The notes under the pieces: generated by a model
The model's input: only the letters and a program-made list of their open reading frames with translations
What the model was told of the DNA's origin: nothing
Databases searched by the model: none
Position numbers and translations under genes: made by a program
In this document: one piece after another, positions 18,011-28,052 of the stretch
How positions within the stretch are numbered: the first letter of the stretch is position 1
How the letters are laid out: the number at the start of each line of letters is the position of its first letter
From: Nocardioides sp. JQ2195
GTDB taxonomy: Bacteria > Actinomycetota > Actinomycetes > Propionibacteriales > Nocardioidaceae
Direction: 5' to 3'
Assembly (NCBI RefSeq): GCF_012272695.1
Contig: NZ_CP050902.1
Location: 1,302,001-1,366,000 of the forward strand
DNA length: 64,000 nt

Positions 18011-18649
18011 TCAGATCCGGAGCCAGGCGAGCACCGCACGCACGCGTCGGTTGTCGTCCTCCGCGATCGGGAGGTCCAGCTTCGCGAAGATGCTGTTGGT
18101 GTGCTTGGCCACCGCCTTCTCCGTGACGAAGAGGGTGCTGGCGATGGCTTGGTTCGAGCGCCCCTCGGCCATCAGGGCCAGCATCTCCTGCTCGCGGGGA
18201 GTGAGTCGGTCGACCGGCTCCTCGCGTCGGGCCATGATCGTGGCGATCACCTCGGGGTCGATGACGGTGCCTCCGGCCACCACCCGGCGTACGCCGTCGA
18301 CGAACTCGCCGACGTTGGCCACCCGGTCCTTGAGCAGGTAGCCGATCGCCCCCTGCCCGCTGGCCAGCAGCTCACGGGCGTAGAGCTGCTCGACGTACTG
18401 GGAGAGGACCAGCACCGGGAAGCCCGGCTTCTCGGCACGGATGGCCACCGCGGCCCTGAGGCCTTCATCGGTGAACGTCGGCGGCATGCGGACGTCGAGC
18501 ACGGCACCGTCGGCCTCGTGCGAGTGCAGGGCGGCGGCGAGCGACTCCGCGTTGTCGACCGCGGCGACGACGGTGAAGCTGTGGGCCTCGAGGAGGCGGA
18601 TCAGGCCGTCCCGGAGGAGGGCGTTGTCCTCGGCGACGACAAGGCGCAC
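18011..18649 (-). CDS. NarL/LuxR-type response regulator
   Basis: 212 residues. The receiver domain (1-120) has acidic residues AEDN, the phospho-acceptor Asp in AVLDVRMPP, Ser in VLVLSQYV and the conserved Lys in GYLLKDR. The LuxR helix-turn-helix follows: LTPREQEMLALMAEGRSNQAIASTLFVTEKAVAKHTNSIFAKL. It is a DNA-binding transcription regulator paired with the histidine kinase whose 3' end it overlaps by 49 bases. Its targets are unknown, but the divergent MMPL transporter genes are the natural first candidates. Confidence 0.93.
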   Translation of the reverse strand: MRLVVAEDNALLRDGLIRLLEAHSFTVVAAVDNAESLAAALHSHEADGAVLDVRMPPTFTDEGLRAAVAIRAEKPGFPVLVLSQYVEQLYARELLASGQGAIGYLLKDRVANVGEFVDGVRRVVAGGTVIDPEVIATIMARREEPVDRLTPREQEMLALMAEGRSNQAIASTLFVTEKAVAKHTNSIFAKLDLPIAEDDNRRVRAVLAWLRI

Positions 18650-19749
18650 GGAACCTCCAAGGTGATCAGGGTCGGCCCCGCGGCAGGACTCGACACCCTC
18701 ATCGTGCCGTCAAAGGCGGCCAGGCGACGCATGACCCCCCGCATGCCGGTGCCCTCGTCGGGATTCGCGCCCCCGTGGCCGTCGTCACCGACGACGACAG
18801 TGAGCCGACCGTCGGCCCAGGACAACCGGACCCAGCCGTGGGTGGCGGCGGAGTGCTTGCCGAGGTTGGCGAGGCACTCGGCGATGGCGAAGTAGGCCGC
18901 GGACTCGACCGGTGCCGGCGGACGGCCGACCAGCGCGTGGTCGACGGTCACCGGGACGGCCATGTCGAGCGCCAGCGCCTCGACGGCACCGGAGAGCCCA
19001 CGATCGGCGAGCACGGGCGGGTGGATGCCGCGCACCACGGAACGCAGGTCGCCGAGAGCGGCACCGGTCGTGTCGCGGGCCTCGGCGACGAGCGTGCGGG
19101 CAGCGTGGGGGTCACGGTCGAACAGGTCCTCGGCCATCCCGAGCGTCATGCCCAGCGCGACCAGCCGCGCCTGGGTGCCGTCGTGGAGGTCGCGCTCGAT
19201 GCGGCGCAGCTCGGCAGCGGAGTGGTCGACCGTCGCGGCCCGGGACACGGTCAGTGTCTCGACCCGCTGCTCGAGCTCCTCGGTGTGGCCGGGGCTCAGG
19301 AAGATGCGGTCCAGCGTGCTCCGTGCGCGCATGATGTGCGGGGCGCCGAACCACCAGAACGCGCCGGTCACCACGAGCAGCAGGAGCAGGACGGTCAGGA
19401 GCGAGAGCACGAAGCCGATCGGGACGACGACCAGGGCCCAGGCGATCTCGCGCCAGGTCATCGGGTCGCGGGCCCAAGTCTGGAGGCGCTTGATGAGCGC
19501 GAGGCCCTGCGTGGGCAGTCGGTTGGCAGGTACGGCGTACCCGAGGGCTTCGGCAGCCATCGAACGGTGCCGGTCGGTGATCCATTGCAGGGCTGGCAGT
19601 GCGACGAGGAGGACCGGGATGCCGACCGTGACCAGGGTCAGGGTGCCACCCACTGCGACGAACACGACCGCGATCACGACGAGGGGGAACATCAGCAGCT
19701 GGAGTGCGGCGAATCCGGTGAGGCGCAACGGGCCTGCCTGCTGGTTCAT
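18601..19749 (-). CDS. Sensor histidine kinase (HisKA_3 type)
   Basis: 382 residues. There are two pairs of membrane segments (about residues 10-55 and 105-140), each with little external loop, suggesting sensing of membrane state or an intramembrane signal. The dimerisation/phospho-acceptor helix is RRIERDLHDGTQARLVALG with the histidine in LHDG. The ATPase domain has AIAECLANLGKHSAA (N box) and GDDGHGGANPDEGTGMRGV (G boxes). ATG 19749 is chosen over frames reaching 19869. The C-terminus overlaps the response regulator start in a different frame. Confidence 0.9.
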   Translation of the reverse strand: MNQQAGPLRLTGFAALQLLMFPLVVIAVVFVAVGGTLTLVTVGIPVLLVALPALQWITDRHRSMAAEALGYAVPANRLPTQGLALIKRLQTWARDPMTWREIAWALVVVPIGFVLSLLTVLLLLLVVTGAFWWFGAPHIMRARSTLDRIFLSPGHTEELEQRVETLTVSRAATVDHSAAELRRIERDLHDGTQARLVALGMTLGMAEDLFDRDPHAARTLVAEARDTTGAALGDLRSVVRGIHPPVLADRGLSGAVEALALDMAVPVTVDHALVGRPPAPVESAAYFAIAECLANLGKHSAATHGWVRLSWADGRLTVVVGDDGHGGANPDEGTGMRGVMRRLAAFDGTMRVSSPAAGPTLITLEVPCALSSPRTTPSSGTA

Positions 19750-19889
19750 GGCTCCATCCTCCCCGATCGGGCCGGCGCGGACAGTGGTGCCAGGACCACC
19801 ATCTCCGTGGAGCTGGAGCCACTGACGTCGCGAACCCGGGCGGCGAGGCTGATGGACATCACCCGTCACATCACCCGAGGAGCACGGTC

Positions 19890-22067
19890 ATGGCCGTCCA
19901 CAGCCCCCTTGCCGCAGTCCCGTTGCGCGCCGCACGATGGAGCGCCACCCATCCCTGGCAGGCGATCCTCGCCTGGGTCGGCCTCGTCACCGTCTCGGTC
20001 GGCCTGGCCATGGCCGTGCCGACCGTCGAGGCCGACGGCTCCGACTACTACATGGGGGAGTCGGGTCGGGCCGCCCAGATGATCGACGACGCCGGTCTGG
20101 ACCGGCCCGACAGCGAGATCGTGCTGATCACTGCTGACGGTGACCTCGACGCGGCCGAGGCCGAGTCCGCGGCGGATCGCATCGGCGAACGGATGCGCGA
20201 GGTCGCCGGCGTCGACCGGGTCGCGCAGCCGCAGTGGAGCGAGGACCGGTCGGCCCTGCTGGTCTCCGTGCAGCTGGCGCGCGACCACGGGGACGACGTG
20301 AGCGACCTGCTGCAGGTCACCCGCGACGTGGCCGAGGCCCACCCCGACCTCACCATCGGCCAGGCCGGCGACAGCTCGATCGACACCGCGATCAACGACC
20401 AGGTCGCCGACGACCTGGCCGGGGCCGAGGCGACCAGCGTGCCGATCACGCTGATCCTGATGCTGGTCGCCTTCGGGGCTCTCATCGCCGCAGGCATCCC
20501 GGTGCTGCTGGCAGCGACCAGTGTCGCCGCGACGATGGGCCTGACCGCGCCGCTCTCGCACGTGATCCACGCCGAGACCACCGTGAGCAGCATGATCGTG
20601 CTGATCGGGATGGCGGTCGGTGTCGACTACTCACTCTTCTACCTCAAGCGCGAGCGCGAGGAACGTGCTCGCGGGCGCAGCACCCTCGACGCCGTCGAGA
20701 TCGCCGCAGAGACCTCGGGGCACTCCATCATCGTCTCCGGCTTCGCCGTGATCGCCTCGATGACGGGCCTGTTCGTCGTGGGTGGCGCGACCTTCAACTC
20801 GCTGGCGGCCAGCTCGATCCTGGTCGTCGGCATCGCCGTCCTCGGCTCGATCACCGTGCTGCCCGCCCTGCTGGTGACGTTCGGCCGCTGGGTCGACCGC
20901 CCCCGAGTGCCGCTGCTGTGGCGGATGAACCGGCGCATCGGTGCTGGTGGCATCAGCAACCGCGTGCTGGCTCCCGTCGTACGACGCCCCGTCGCCGCGC
21001 TGGTCGTCTCCGTGCTGGCAGTCGGTGCACTCGCCGTCCCCGCCCTGGGCATGAAGCTGCGCTCAAGCAGCCTGGAGACCTTGCCCACCCAGATCGACGA
21101 GGTGCTGACCTTCACCGCGGTCTCGGAGAAGTTCCCGGGCGAGGGGCCCGTCGCCGAGGTCGTCGTCAGGGGCGGAGGAGAGTCCGCCCGGGCAGCGCTC
21201 GACGTGGTCCGCGCCCAAGCCCTGGCCACCGGCCGGTTCGTGCCGTCCAGCGGCGAGGCGGTCCGCACCTCCGCCGACGGTGCGACGTCCGTGCTCTCGT
21301 TGGCGATGCCCTACGACGAGGCCGACGACAAGGTGGACCGGGCGCTGGAGACGCTGCGCGACGACGTGCTCCCGGGCGCGCTGGACGACACCGGCGCGAC
21401 CTACGCCGTCGGCGGTGACGCGGCGACGTCGTACGACATGGTCCACCACCTCAACACGTTCCTGCCGCTGGTGATCGGCTTCATCCTGCTGCTCACCATG
21501 CTGATGATGGGCTTCGCCTTCCGCAGCGTGCCGATCGCGCTGGTCTCGACGACCCTGAACCTTGTGTCGGTGGGAGTGGCATTCGGCCTGATCACGCTGG
21601 TCTTCCAGCACGGGTGGGGCTCGGGCCCGCTCGACTTCACCACCCCCGGCTACGTCATCGACTGGATCCCGATGTTCGTGCTGGTGGTGCTGGTCGGGCT
21701 CTCGATGGACTATCACGTGTTCGTGCTGAGCCGGGTCCGCGAGCACGTCCGTGCCGGACTCCCCGCACGCCTGGCGGTGCAGAAGGGCATCGGCGACACC
21801 GCCGGTGTGGTCACCAGCGCGGCCGCGGTGATGGTCTCGGTGTTCGCGATCTTCGCGACCCTGAGCATGATGGAGATGAAGATGATGGGCGTCGGCCTGT
21901 CGGCCGCGATCTTCATCGACGCCACCGTGATCCGACTCGTGATGCTGCCCGCGATCCTCGTGCTGCTGGGGGAGCGGGCCTGGTGGCCGCAGCGTCCTGA
22001 GGCGCCCACCGGTGAATTCGTGCGGGAGGACGAGTCAACCCTTGCGTACGCCGGCCCCCGCTCGTGA
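19890..22067 (+). CDS. MMPL/RND-family membrane transporter 1
   Basis: 725 residues. The layout is typical of MMPL: an N-terminal membrane helix, a periplasmic domain (about 45-185), a block of helices (about 190-350), a second helix and periplasmic domain (375-530), and a final helix block (540-700). Conserved charged positions are GMAVGVDYSLFYLKREREE in the first block and GLSMDYHVFVLSRVREH in the second, the Asp-Tyr proton-relay motif of RND/MMPL pumps. It probably exports lipids or amphipathic compounds using the proton gradient. It is divergent from the two-component system and followed by a second MMPL gene 94 bases downstream. Confidence 0.92.
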   Translation: MAVHSPLAAVPLRAARWSATHPWQAILAWVGLVTVSVGLAMAVPTVEADGSDYYMGESGRAAQMIDDAGLDRPDSEIVLITADGDLDAAEAESAADRIGERMREVAGVDRVAQPQWSEDRSALLVSVQLARDHGDDVSDLLQVTRDVAEAHPDLTIGQAGDSSIDTAINDQVADDLAGAEATSVPITLILMLVAFGALIAAGIPVLLAATSVAATMGLTAPLSHVIHAETTVSSMIVLIGMAVGVDYSLFYLKREREERARGRSTLDAVEIAAETSGHSIIVSGFAVIASMTGLFVVGGATFNSLAASSILVVGIAVLGSITVLPALLVTFGRWVDRPRVPLLWRMNRRIGAGGISNRVLAPVVRRPVAALVVSVLAVGALAVPALGMKLRSSSLETLPTQIDEVLTFTAVSEKFPGEGPVAEVVVRGGGESARAALDVVRAQALATGRFVPSSGEAVRTSADGATSVLSLAMPYDEADDKVDRALETLRDDVLPGALDDTGATYAVGGDAATSYDMVHHLNTFLPLVIGFILLLTMLMMGFAFRSVPIALVSTTLNLVSVGVAFGLITLVFQHGWGSGPLDFTTPGYVIDWIPMFVLVVLVGLSMDYHVFVLSRVREHVRAGLPARLAVQKGIGDTAGVVTSAAAVMVSVFAIFATLSMMEMKMMGVGLSAAIFIDATVIRLVMLPAILVLLGERAWWPQRPEAPTGEFVREDESTLAYAGPRS

Positions 22068-22161
22068 TTGGGCACAGCCCGGGGCCCGCGCACGAACCCT
22101 GGGGGACGACCAGGGGAAAAACCTGATGCGCGATCGCAGGAACCGGAGAAGGGTGGGTGCC

Positions 22162-24276
22162 ATGCACCGTCAGATTGCCGGCAAGCTGACCGGCCCCGTG
22201 ACCAAGTGGCTCGTCGTGTTCGTCTGGTTGGGCCTGGCCGTGGTGGCCTCCGGCTTCGCCCAGAAGCTCACCGACGTGCAGAACAACGAGGCAGTGTCGT
22301 GGTTGCCCGGGGACGCCGAGTCGACCCGCGCCCTGGACAAGCTCGCCACGTTCCAGGACCCGGACGAGATCCCGACGACCGTGGTCTACCAACGCGACGG
22401 CGGGCTGACCGGGACGGACCACGAGGACATCGCGGCCCAGGCCGAGGAGATCGGCAGGCTCGACGGGGTGACGGGCAAGGTGGCGGACCCGTTCTCGACA
22501 CCGACCGGTGTGTCGGAGGACGGCGAGGTGGCGCAGACCCTGGTCACCTTCGGCTTCGGCAAGGACGGCTGGAACGAGATGCCCGGCGTCGTGGACAGGA
22601 TCCGGGAGATCGCACCGGGTGGCGACGGGCTCCAGGTCCACGTGGCCGGCGGCGGTGGACAGGCGGCCGACGCCGCCGAGTCCTTCGAGGGCCTCGACTC
22701 GACCTTGCTGTTCTCCGCGGCCGGGGTGGTGATCGTCATCCTGCTGCTGACCTACCGCAGCCCCGTGCTCTGGCTGCTTCCGGTGATCTCGGCCGGAGTG
22801 GCGTTGTTCGTCGCGCAGGCGGTGATCTACTTCGCGGCCGACTACGGCAACCTGACCGTGAACGGGCAGAGCCAGGGGATCCTGACCGTGCTCGTCTTCG
22901 GCGCCGGCACCGACTACGCCCTGCTCCTGGTCGCGCGCTACCGGGAGGAGCTCCGTCGTCACGAGGACCGGCACGAGGCGATGGCCTTCGCCCTGCACCG
23001 GGCAGCGCCGGCGATCGTGGCCAGTGCCGCGACGGTGGTCCTGGGCATGCTGTGCCTGCTCTTCGCCGACATGAACTCCACCGCCGGGCTGGGCCCGGTG
23101 GCCGCGATCGGCATCGGTGTCGGCCTGCTGGTGATGATCACGCTGCTGCCCGCCCTGCTGGTGGTCACCGGACGCTGGATCTTCTGGCCCCGACGTCCGG
23201 GGTTCGGCACGACCGAGCCCACCGCAACCGGCTTCTGGGCCCGTCTCGGCAGGCGGATCTCGGTCTCGCCGCGCAAGGTGTGGATCGGCACCTCCGTGGT
23301 GCTCGCGATCGCCTGCCTGGGCCTCTTCAAGCTGGACGCGGACGGGCTCACCACCGAGGAGCAGTACACCAAGGAGTTCGACTCGATCGTCGGCCAGCAG
23401 GTGCTCACCGAGCACGACATGGCCGACACGTCCTCGCCACTGATGGTCGCCACGAACACACCGCAGGCCAAGCAGGTGGCCGACGCCCTGGCCGGCGTCG
23501 ACGGCCTCGGCCCGTCGTACACCTCGCCCGACAGCGGCGGGACGACGCTGGTCAGCGCTCCGCTGGCCACGGACGCGACGTCGCGGGACTCGTTCGCCAC
23601 GGTGGAGCGCGCGCGTGACGCCGTGCGTGGCATCGACGGCGCCGACGCCCTGGTCGGCGGCAGCAGCGCGATCCTGCTCGACATGGACCACGCCAACAAC
23701 CACGACAACCAGGTGATCATCCCGCTGGTCCTGCTCGTCGTGCTGGTCGTCCTGATGGTGCTGTTGCGCGCAGTCGTCGCACCCCTGCTGCTGATGCTGA
23801 CGGTGGTGCTCTCCTTCGCAGCGGCTCTCGGCCTGAGTGCCCTGCTGTTCCACTACGTCTTCGGCTTCGCCGGTGCCGACGCCTCCCTGCCGCTCTTCGT
23901 CTTCGTGTTCCTGGTGGCCCTGGGCATCGACTACAACATCTTCCTGATGACTCGGGTCCGTGAGGAGACCGCGACCCTCGGCACCCGGCGCGGGTCGTTG
24001 GTGGCGCTGTCGGCGACCGGGGGTGTGATCACCTCGGCCGGGTTGGTGCTGGCCGCGACGTTCCTGGTGATGAGCACGATGCCGCTGGTCATGTTCGTCG
24101 AGATCGGTGTGGCGGTCGCGTTGGGCGTCATGCTCGACACGTTGGTGGTGCGCTCGGTGCTGGTCACCGCGCTGAACCTCGACCTCGGCCCGAAGATCTG
24201 GTGGCCGAGCAGCCTCGACCGCGGACCTGCCGACCGGAAGGCCGAGCCGGAGCCGGACCTGGCAACGGTTCGCTGA
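22162..24276 (+). CDS. MMPL/RND-family membrane transporter 2
   Basis: About 704 residues. It has the same two-block topology as its neighbour, with the relay motifs GAGTDYALLLVARYREEL and LGIDYNIFLMTRVREE. Sequence identity with transporter 1 is low by eye, so this is an old pair, not a recent duplicate. GGAGAAGG lies 10 bases before ATG 22162; an in-frame ATG at 22126 would add 12 basic residues and cannot be excluded. Homologues with the start ...AGKLTGPVTKWLVVF occur widely in actinobacteria, some described as multidrug exporters. Substrate unknown. Confidence 0.9.
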   Translation: MHRQIAGKLTGPVTKWLVVFVWLGLAVVASGFAQKLTDVQNNEAVSWLPGDAESTRALDKLATFQDPDEIPTTVVYQRDGGLTGTDHEDIAAQAEEIGRLDGVTGKVADPFSTPTGVSEDGEVAQTLVTFGFGKDGWNEMPGVVDRIREIAPGGDGLQVHVAGGGGQAADAAESFEGLDSTLLFSAAGVVIVILLLTYRSPVLWLLPVISAGVALFVAQAVIYFAADYGNLTVNGQSQGILTVLVFGAGTDYALLLVARYREELRRHEDRHEAMAFALHRAAPAIVASAATVVLGMLCLLFADMNSTAGLGPVAAIGIGVGLLVMITLLPALLVVTGRWIFWPRRPGFGTTEPTATGFWARLGRRISVSPRKVWIGTSVVLAIACLGLFKLDADGLTTEEQYTKEFDSIVGQQVLTEHDMADTSSPLMVATNTPQAKQVADALAGVDGLGPSYTSPDSGGTTLVSAPLATDATSRDSFATVERARDAVRGIDGADALVGGSSAILLDMDHANNHDNQVIIPLVLLVVLVVLMVLLRAVVAPLLLMLTVVLSFAAALGLSALLFHYVFGFAGADASLPLFVFVFLVALGIDYNIFLMTRVREETATLGTRRGSLVALSATGGVITSAGLVLAATFLVMSTMPLVMFVEIGVAVALGVMLDTLVVRSVLVTALNLDLGPKIWWPSSLDRGPADRKAEPEPDLATVR

Positions 24277-24354
24277 CGCTGGTTCGTCGACGCCAGCGTC
24301 CCGGTCGCGCTCGCCTGTCGAGGCCGGGACCCGATCGGTGGCAGGGTGTGCGCC

Positions 24355-25059
24355 ATGAAGAATCCTGCAGAGCTGCCCCGGCCCGGCATCGGTCGAGCCT
24401 TCGTCCCTGCCCTGGTGACCACGGTGCTCGGCGTGGTGGCCGTCATCGGCGGAACGCTCTTCGCCGAGGCCAGCCTCAAGGAAGACTTCCGCGGCGACTT
24501 CAACGGTGCGTGGAACCTCCTGTTCGTCGACGCGATGGACCCGTTCGGCTTCACCGGACTCGTCCTCGACACGGACCGCGGCTTCGACCCGTCCTTCAGC
24601 AACTCGCTCGGCCACTTCGCCATCGGCCTGCTGGTGATGGCCGTGGTGGTCTTCCTGTTCACGCTCCTGGTCCTGGGCTCGGTCGTCCCGGGTCGCTCGG
24701 TGTTGGCGACCTGGACCGGTGCCTGGTTCGCCCTGGTGGTGGGGGCGGCCCTCGGCGGCCTGGCCGTCGAGGTGGCCCGCGTTCTCAGTGACGATGCCCA
24801 GGGCTCGGGCTACGGCCTGTGGATGGGCGCTCGACAGTGGTTCAGCAACGGTGCCTACTGGGGCCTGGTGTTCGGGTGGTTGATCGGCGCGATCGTGATG
24901 ATCTTCTGGGTGGCCCGGGGGAGCGGCCGTGCCAAGGTCACACCCACCGGTCCGGGGACGGGCGCGCCGGCCGGGAGTCCGACCCCGGGGCCTGACAGCG
25001 ACGGACCGGGCCCGGACGCGGCCCAGTCGGGCGATTCGTCCTATCCGCCGCCCCGCTGA
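24355..25059 (+). CDS. Hypothetical membrane protein
   Basis: 234 residues with about four membrane segments (near residues 17-40, 88-110, 120-145, 165-190) and a Pro/Gly/Asp-rich hydrophilic C-terminal tail (TPTGPGTGAPAGSPTPGP). No domain is recognised. It is flanked by the MMPL gene and rpsO. The stop TGA overlaps a GATAAT sequence that may be part of the rpsO promoter. Confidence 0.7.
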   Translation: MKNPAELPRPGIGRAFVPALVTTVLGVVAVIGGTLFAEASLKEDFRGDFNGAWNLLFVDAMDPFGFTGLVLDTDRGFDPSFSNSLGHFAIGLLVMAVVVFLFTLLVLGSVVPGRSVLATWTGAWFALVVGAALGGLAVEVARVLSDDAQGSGYGLWMGARQWFSNGAYWGLVFGWLIGAIVMIFWVARGSGRAKVTPTGPGTGAPAGSPTPGPDSDGPGPDAAQSGDSSYPPPR

Positions 25060-25063
25060 TAAT
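25058..25063 (+). promoter_or_regulatory. Putative rpsO -10 (GATAAT)
   Basis: GATAATCT overlaps the stop codon of the preceding gene, 127 bases before the rpsO start. The resulting leader carries a GTTGCCCggagtGGGCAAC hairpin at 25072-25090. No convincing -35 was found. Confidence 0.35.
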
Positions 25064-25189
25064 CTTGTCCGGTTGCCCGGAGTGGGCAACACCTGCCGTC
25101 ATATCGGCCGCGGAACCAGAGTGCCCGGGTGAACAGGCCCCGGCGCGCCGCGCAACGAACAGCCCCCACGGGCCGGAAGGAGTCCTCGT

Positions 25190-25465
25190 ATGTCGATTGG
25201 TACCGACGCGGAGACCAAGAAGAAGATCGCCGCCGAGTATGGCAAGTCCGAGGCCGACACCGGCTCTCCCGAGGTCCAGATCGCGCTGCTCAGCCACCGC
25301 ATCTCGCACCTCACCGAGCACCTCAAGCAGCACAAGCACGACCACCACAGCCGTCGTGGTCTGCTCCTGCTCGTCGGCCGTCGCCGTCGCCTGCTGAACT
25401 ACCTGCAGAAGACCGAGATCGACCGCTACCGGTCGATCGTCGAGCGCCTCGGCCTCCGCCGCTGA
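25190..25465 (+). CDS. rpsO: 30S ribosomal protein S15
   Basis: 91 residues. S15 binds the 16S rRNA central domain early in 30S assembly. Diagnostic motifs are [23 protein letters not shown] and [32 protein letters not shown] stands 8 bases before the ATG. The pnp gene follows after a hairpin and a structured leader, the usual rpsO-pnp arrangement. Confidence 0.98.
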   Translation: MSIGTDAETKKKIAAEYGKSEADTGSPEVQIALLSHRISHLTEHLKQHKHDHHSRRGLLLLVGRRRRLLNYLQKTEIDRYRSIVERLGLRR

Positions 25466-25470
25466 CCATC

Positions 25471-25501
25471 GGAGCGGTCACCCCACGCGGGTGGCCGCTC
25501 C
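25471..25501 (+). terminator. Hairpin after rpsO
   Basis: GGAGCGGTCACCC pairs with GGGTGGCCGCTCC (one wobble pair) over a 5-base loop, 5 bases after the rpsO stop. In other bacteria the rpsO-pnp hairpin is an RNase III processing site as well as a partial terminator. Confidence 0.7.
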
Positions 25502-25594
25502 TGCAGCATTTGCCCGCGATGGCCGCTAGGGTCATGCTGGTTGCACCACAACTGAATACGTTGAAACACATCACCAGGAGCGACCCGCACCACG

Positions 25595-25711
25595 TCCGGC
25601 CCGGTCCTCGGTAGTGGCCTTCAGGATCTCGCACACGGCGAGATCTGCGGGCCTCGATCGAAGACCGGCCCGTCTCACGCGAGACAGGCGGGAAGCACTT
25701 CGAGGCCCCGC
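25595..25711 (+). ncRNA. Structured pnp leader (Actino-pnp-like RNA)
   Basis: Within the 317-base gap between rpsO and pnp, several stems can form: GGCCcGGTC (25598-25606) with GACCGGCC (25663-25670); GATCTCGC-acacg-GCGAGATC (25625-25645); GCCTCGA (25651-25657) with TCGAGGC (25700-25706); and GTCTC-acgc-GAGAC (25672-25685). Some are mutually exclusive, which would suit a switch. The position and the word TCCTCGGTAGTGGCC fit the published Actino-pnp motif upstream of actinobacterial PNPase genes; this is recalled from memory and was not searched. The likely role is autoregulation of pnp. Confidence 0.6.
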
Positions 25712-25782
25712 CCACGCGTGAGTCATGGCTCAGCAGAGGCGGACGCGCGGAACGCTCCGCGAACAGAAAAGGGATTGAACCC

Positions 25783-28050
25783 TTGTCAGAAATCAACACT
25801 GACGGACCTGTCATCTCCGCCGTCGAGACCGTTCTCGACAACGGCAAGTTCGGCACCCGCACCGTCAAGTTCGAGACCGGGCTGCTGGCCCGGCAGGCCG
25901 CCGGTTCGGTGACCGCCTACCTCGACGACGACACGATGCTGCTCTCGGCCACCACGGCCGGAAAGCACCCCAAGGACCACTTCGACTTCTTCCCCCTGAC
26001 GATCGACGTCGAGGAGCGGATGTACGCCGCCGGCCAGATCCCCGGCTCGTTCTTCCGCAGCGAGGGTCGCCCGGGCGAGGACGCGATCCTCACCTGCCGC
26101 CTCATCGACCGGCCGCTGCGCCCGACCTTCAAGAAGGGCCTGCGCAACGAGGTCCAGGTCGTCATCACCGTGATGGCGCTCAACCCGGACGCGCCGTACG
26201 ACGTGCTGGCGATCAACGCCGCCTCGCTGTCCACCCAGCTCTCCGGCCTGCCGTTCTCCGGCCCGGTCGGTGGCGTTCGCGTCGCCCTCATCGAGGGCCA
26301 GTGGGTTGCCTTCCCGTCCCACAGCCAGCTCGAGAACGCGGTCTTCGACATGGTGGTCGCCGGTCGCGTCACCGACTCCGGTGACGTCGCGATCATGATG
26401 GTCGAGGCCGAGGCCACCGAGACCGCGTGGACCCTCATCCAGGACGGCGTCCAGGCGCCGACCGAGGAGGTCGTGGCCCAGGGCCTCGACGCCGCGAAGC
26501 CGTTCATCAAGCAGCTCTGCCAGGCCCAGGCCGAGCTCGCCAAGGAGGCCGCCAAGCCGGTCCAGGAGTTCCCGATCTTCCTCGACTACGAGGACGACGC
26601 CTACGACGCCGTCGAGAAGGCAGTCTCTGCCGAGACCGCCCAGGCGCTGACCATCGCGGGCAAGCAGGAGCGCGAGGAGAAGCTCGACGAGATCAAGGCG
26701 TCGCTGCTCGAGAAGCTCGGTGCCGACTTCGAGGGTCGCGAGAAGGAGATCGGCGCGGCGTTCCGCTCGCTGAACAAGCAGCTCGTCCGCGAGCGGGTGC
26801 TGCGTGACAAGGTGCGCATCGACGGCCGCGGCCTCGCCGACATCCGTCCGCTGCACTCCGAGGTCGGCGTGATCCCGCGCGTCCACGGCTCGGCGCTGTT
26901 CGAGCGCGGCGAGACCCAGATCCTGGGTGTCACCACGCTGAACATGCTGACCCTCGAGCAGAAGCTCGACACGCTCTCCCCGGAGAAGTCGCGTCGCTAC
27001 ATGCACAAGTACGTCTTCCCGCCGTTCTCCACCGGCGAGACCGGTCGCGTCGGTTCGCCGAAGCGCCGTGAGGTCGGCCACGGTGCCCTGGCACGTCGTG
27101 CGCTGCTGCCGGTGCTCCCCACGCGCGAGGAGTTCCCCTACGCGATCCGCCAGCTCTCCGAGGCGATGGGCTCCAACGGCTCCACCTCGATGGGCTCGGT
27201 CTGCGCCTCGACCCTGTCGCTGCTGCAGGCCGGTGTGCCGCTGCGCGCAGCCGTGGCCGGCATCGCGATGGGCCTCATCTCCGACGAGGTCGACGGTGAG
27301 ACCCGCTACGTCGCGCTGACCGACATCCTCGGTGCCGAGGACGCCTTCGGTGACATGGACTTCAAGGTCGCCGGAACCCGCGAGTTCGTGACCGCGCTCC
27401 AGCTCGACACCAAGCTCGACGGCATCCCCGCCGAGGTGCTCGCCGGTGCGCTGACCCAGGCCCGCGAGGCCCGCCACGCGATCCTCGACGTGATGGCCGA
27501 GGCCATCGACGCCCCCGACGAGATGTCGGTGCACGCACCGCGCATCATCAGCGTGCGGGTGCCCGTCGACAAGATCGGTGAGGTCATCGGGCCGAAGGGC
27601 AAGGTCATCAACCAGATCCAGGACGACACGGGCGCGAACCTGTCGATCGAGGACGACGGCACGGTCTACATCGGTGCGACCAACGGTGAGGCTGCTGAAG
27701 CCGCCCGCGCCATGGTCAACGCGATCGCCAACCCGACCATGCCCGAGGTCGGCGAGCGCTACCTCGGCACCGTCGTCAAGACGACGAACTTCGGTGCGTT
27801 CGTCTCGCTGCTCCCGGGCAAGGACGGCCTGCTGCACATCAGCAAGCTCCGTTCGCTGGCCGGCGGCAAGCGCGTCGACGCCGTCGAGGACGTCGTCTCG
27901 GTGGGCCAGAAGGTCCAGGTCCAGATCGCCGAGATCGACGACCGCGGCAAGCTCTCGCTGATCCCCGTCGTCGAGGAGGGCGCCTCTGACGAGGAGGCCA
28001 CCTCGTCCGACGAGGCCGCCGCGTCTGCCGAGGACGGCAGCGAAGGCTGA
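25783..28050 (+). CDS. pnp: Polyribonucleotide nucleotidyltransferase (PNPase)
   Basis: 755 residues. PNPase degrades RNA 3' to 5' phosphorolytically and can add tails. The order is RNase PH domain 1 (about 15-150; [25 protein letters not shown]), an all-helical linker (about 250-330), RNase PH domain 2 (340-560; [32 protein letters not shown]), a KH domain ([21 protein letters not shown]) and an S1 domain ([28 protein letters not shown]), with an acidic tail. The start is TTG after AAAAGGG. The M16 peptidase gene begins two bases after its stop. Confidence 0.97.
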   Translation: MSEINTDGPVISAVETVLDNGKFGTRTVKFETGLLARQAAGSVTAYLDDDTMLLSATTAGKHPKDHFDFFPLTIDVEERMYAAGQIPGSFFRSEGRPGEDAILTCRLIDRPLRPTFKKGLRNEVQVVITVMALNPDAPYDVLAINAASLSTQLSGLPFSGPVGGVRVALIEGQWVAFPSHSQLENAVFDMVVAGRVTDSGDVAIMMVEAEATETAWTLIQDGVQAPTEEVVAQGLDAAKPFIKQLCQAQAELAKEAAKPVQEFPIFLDYEDDAYDAVEKAVSAETAQALTIAGKQEREEKLDEIKASLLEKLGADFEGREKEIGAAFRSLNKQLVRERVLRDKVRIDGRGLADIRPLHSEVGVIPRVHGSALFERGETQILGVTTLNMLTLEQKLDTLSPEKSRRYMHKYVFPPFSTGETGRVGSPKRREVGHGALARRALLPVLPTREEFPYAIRQLSEAMGSNGSTSMGSVCASTLSLLQAGVPLRAAVAGIAMGLISDEVDGETRYVALTDILGAEDAFGDMDFKVAGTREFVTALQLDTKLDGIPAEVLAGALTQAREARHAILDVMAEAIDAPDEMSVHAPRIISVRVPVDKIGEVIGPKGKVINQIQDDTGANLSIEDDGTVYIGATNGEAAEAARAMVNAIANPTMPEVGERYLGTVVKTTNFGAFVSLLPGKDGLLHISKLRSLAGGKRVDAVEDVVSVGQKVQVQIAEIDDRGKLSLIPVVEEGASDEEATSSDEAAASAEDGSEG

Positions 28051-28052
28051 GC

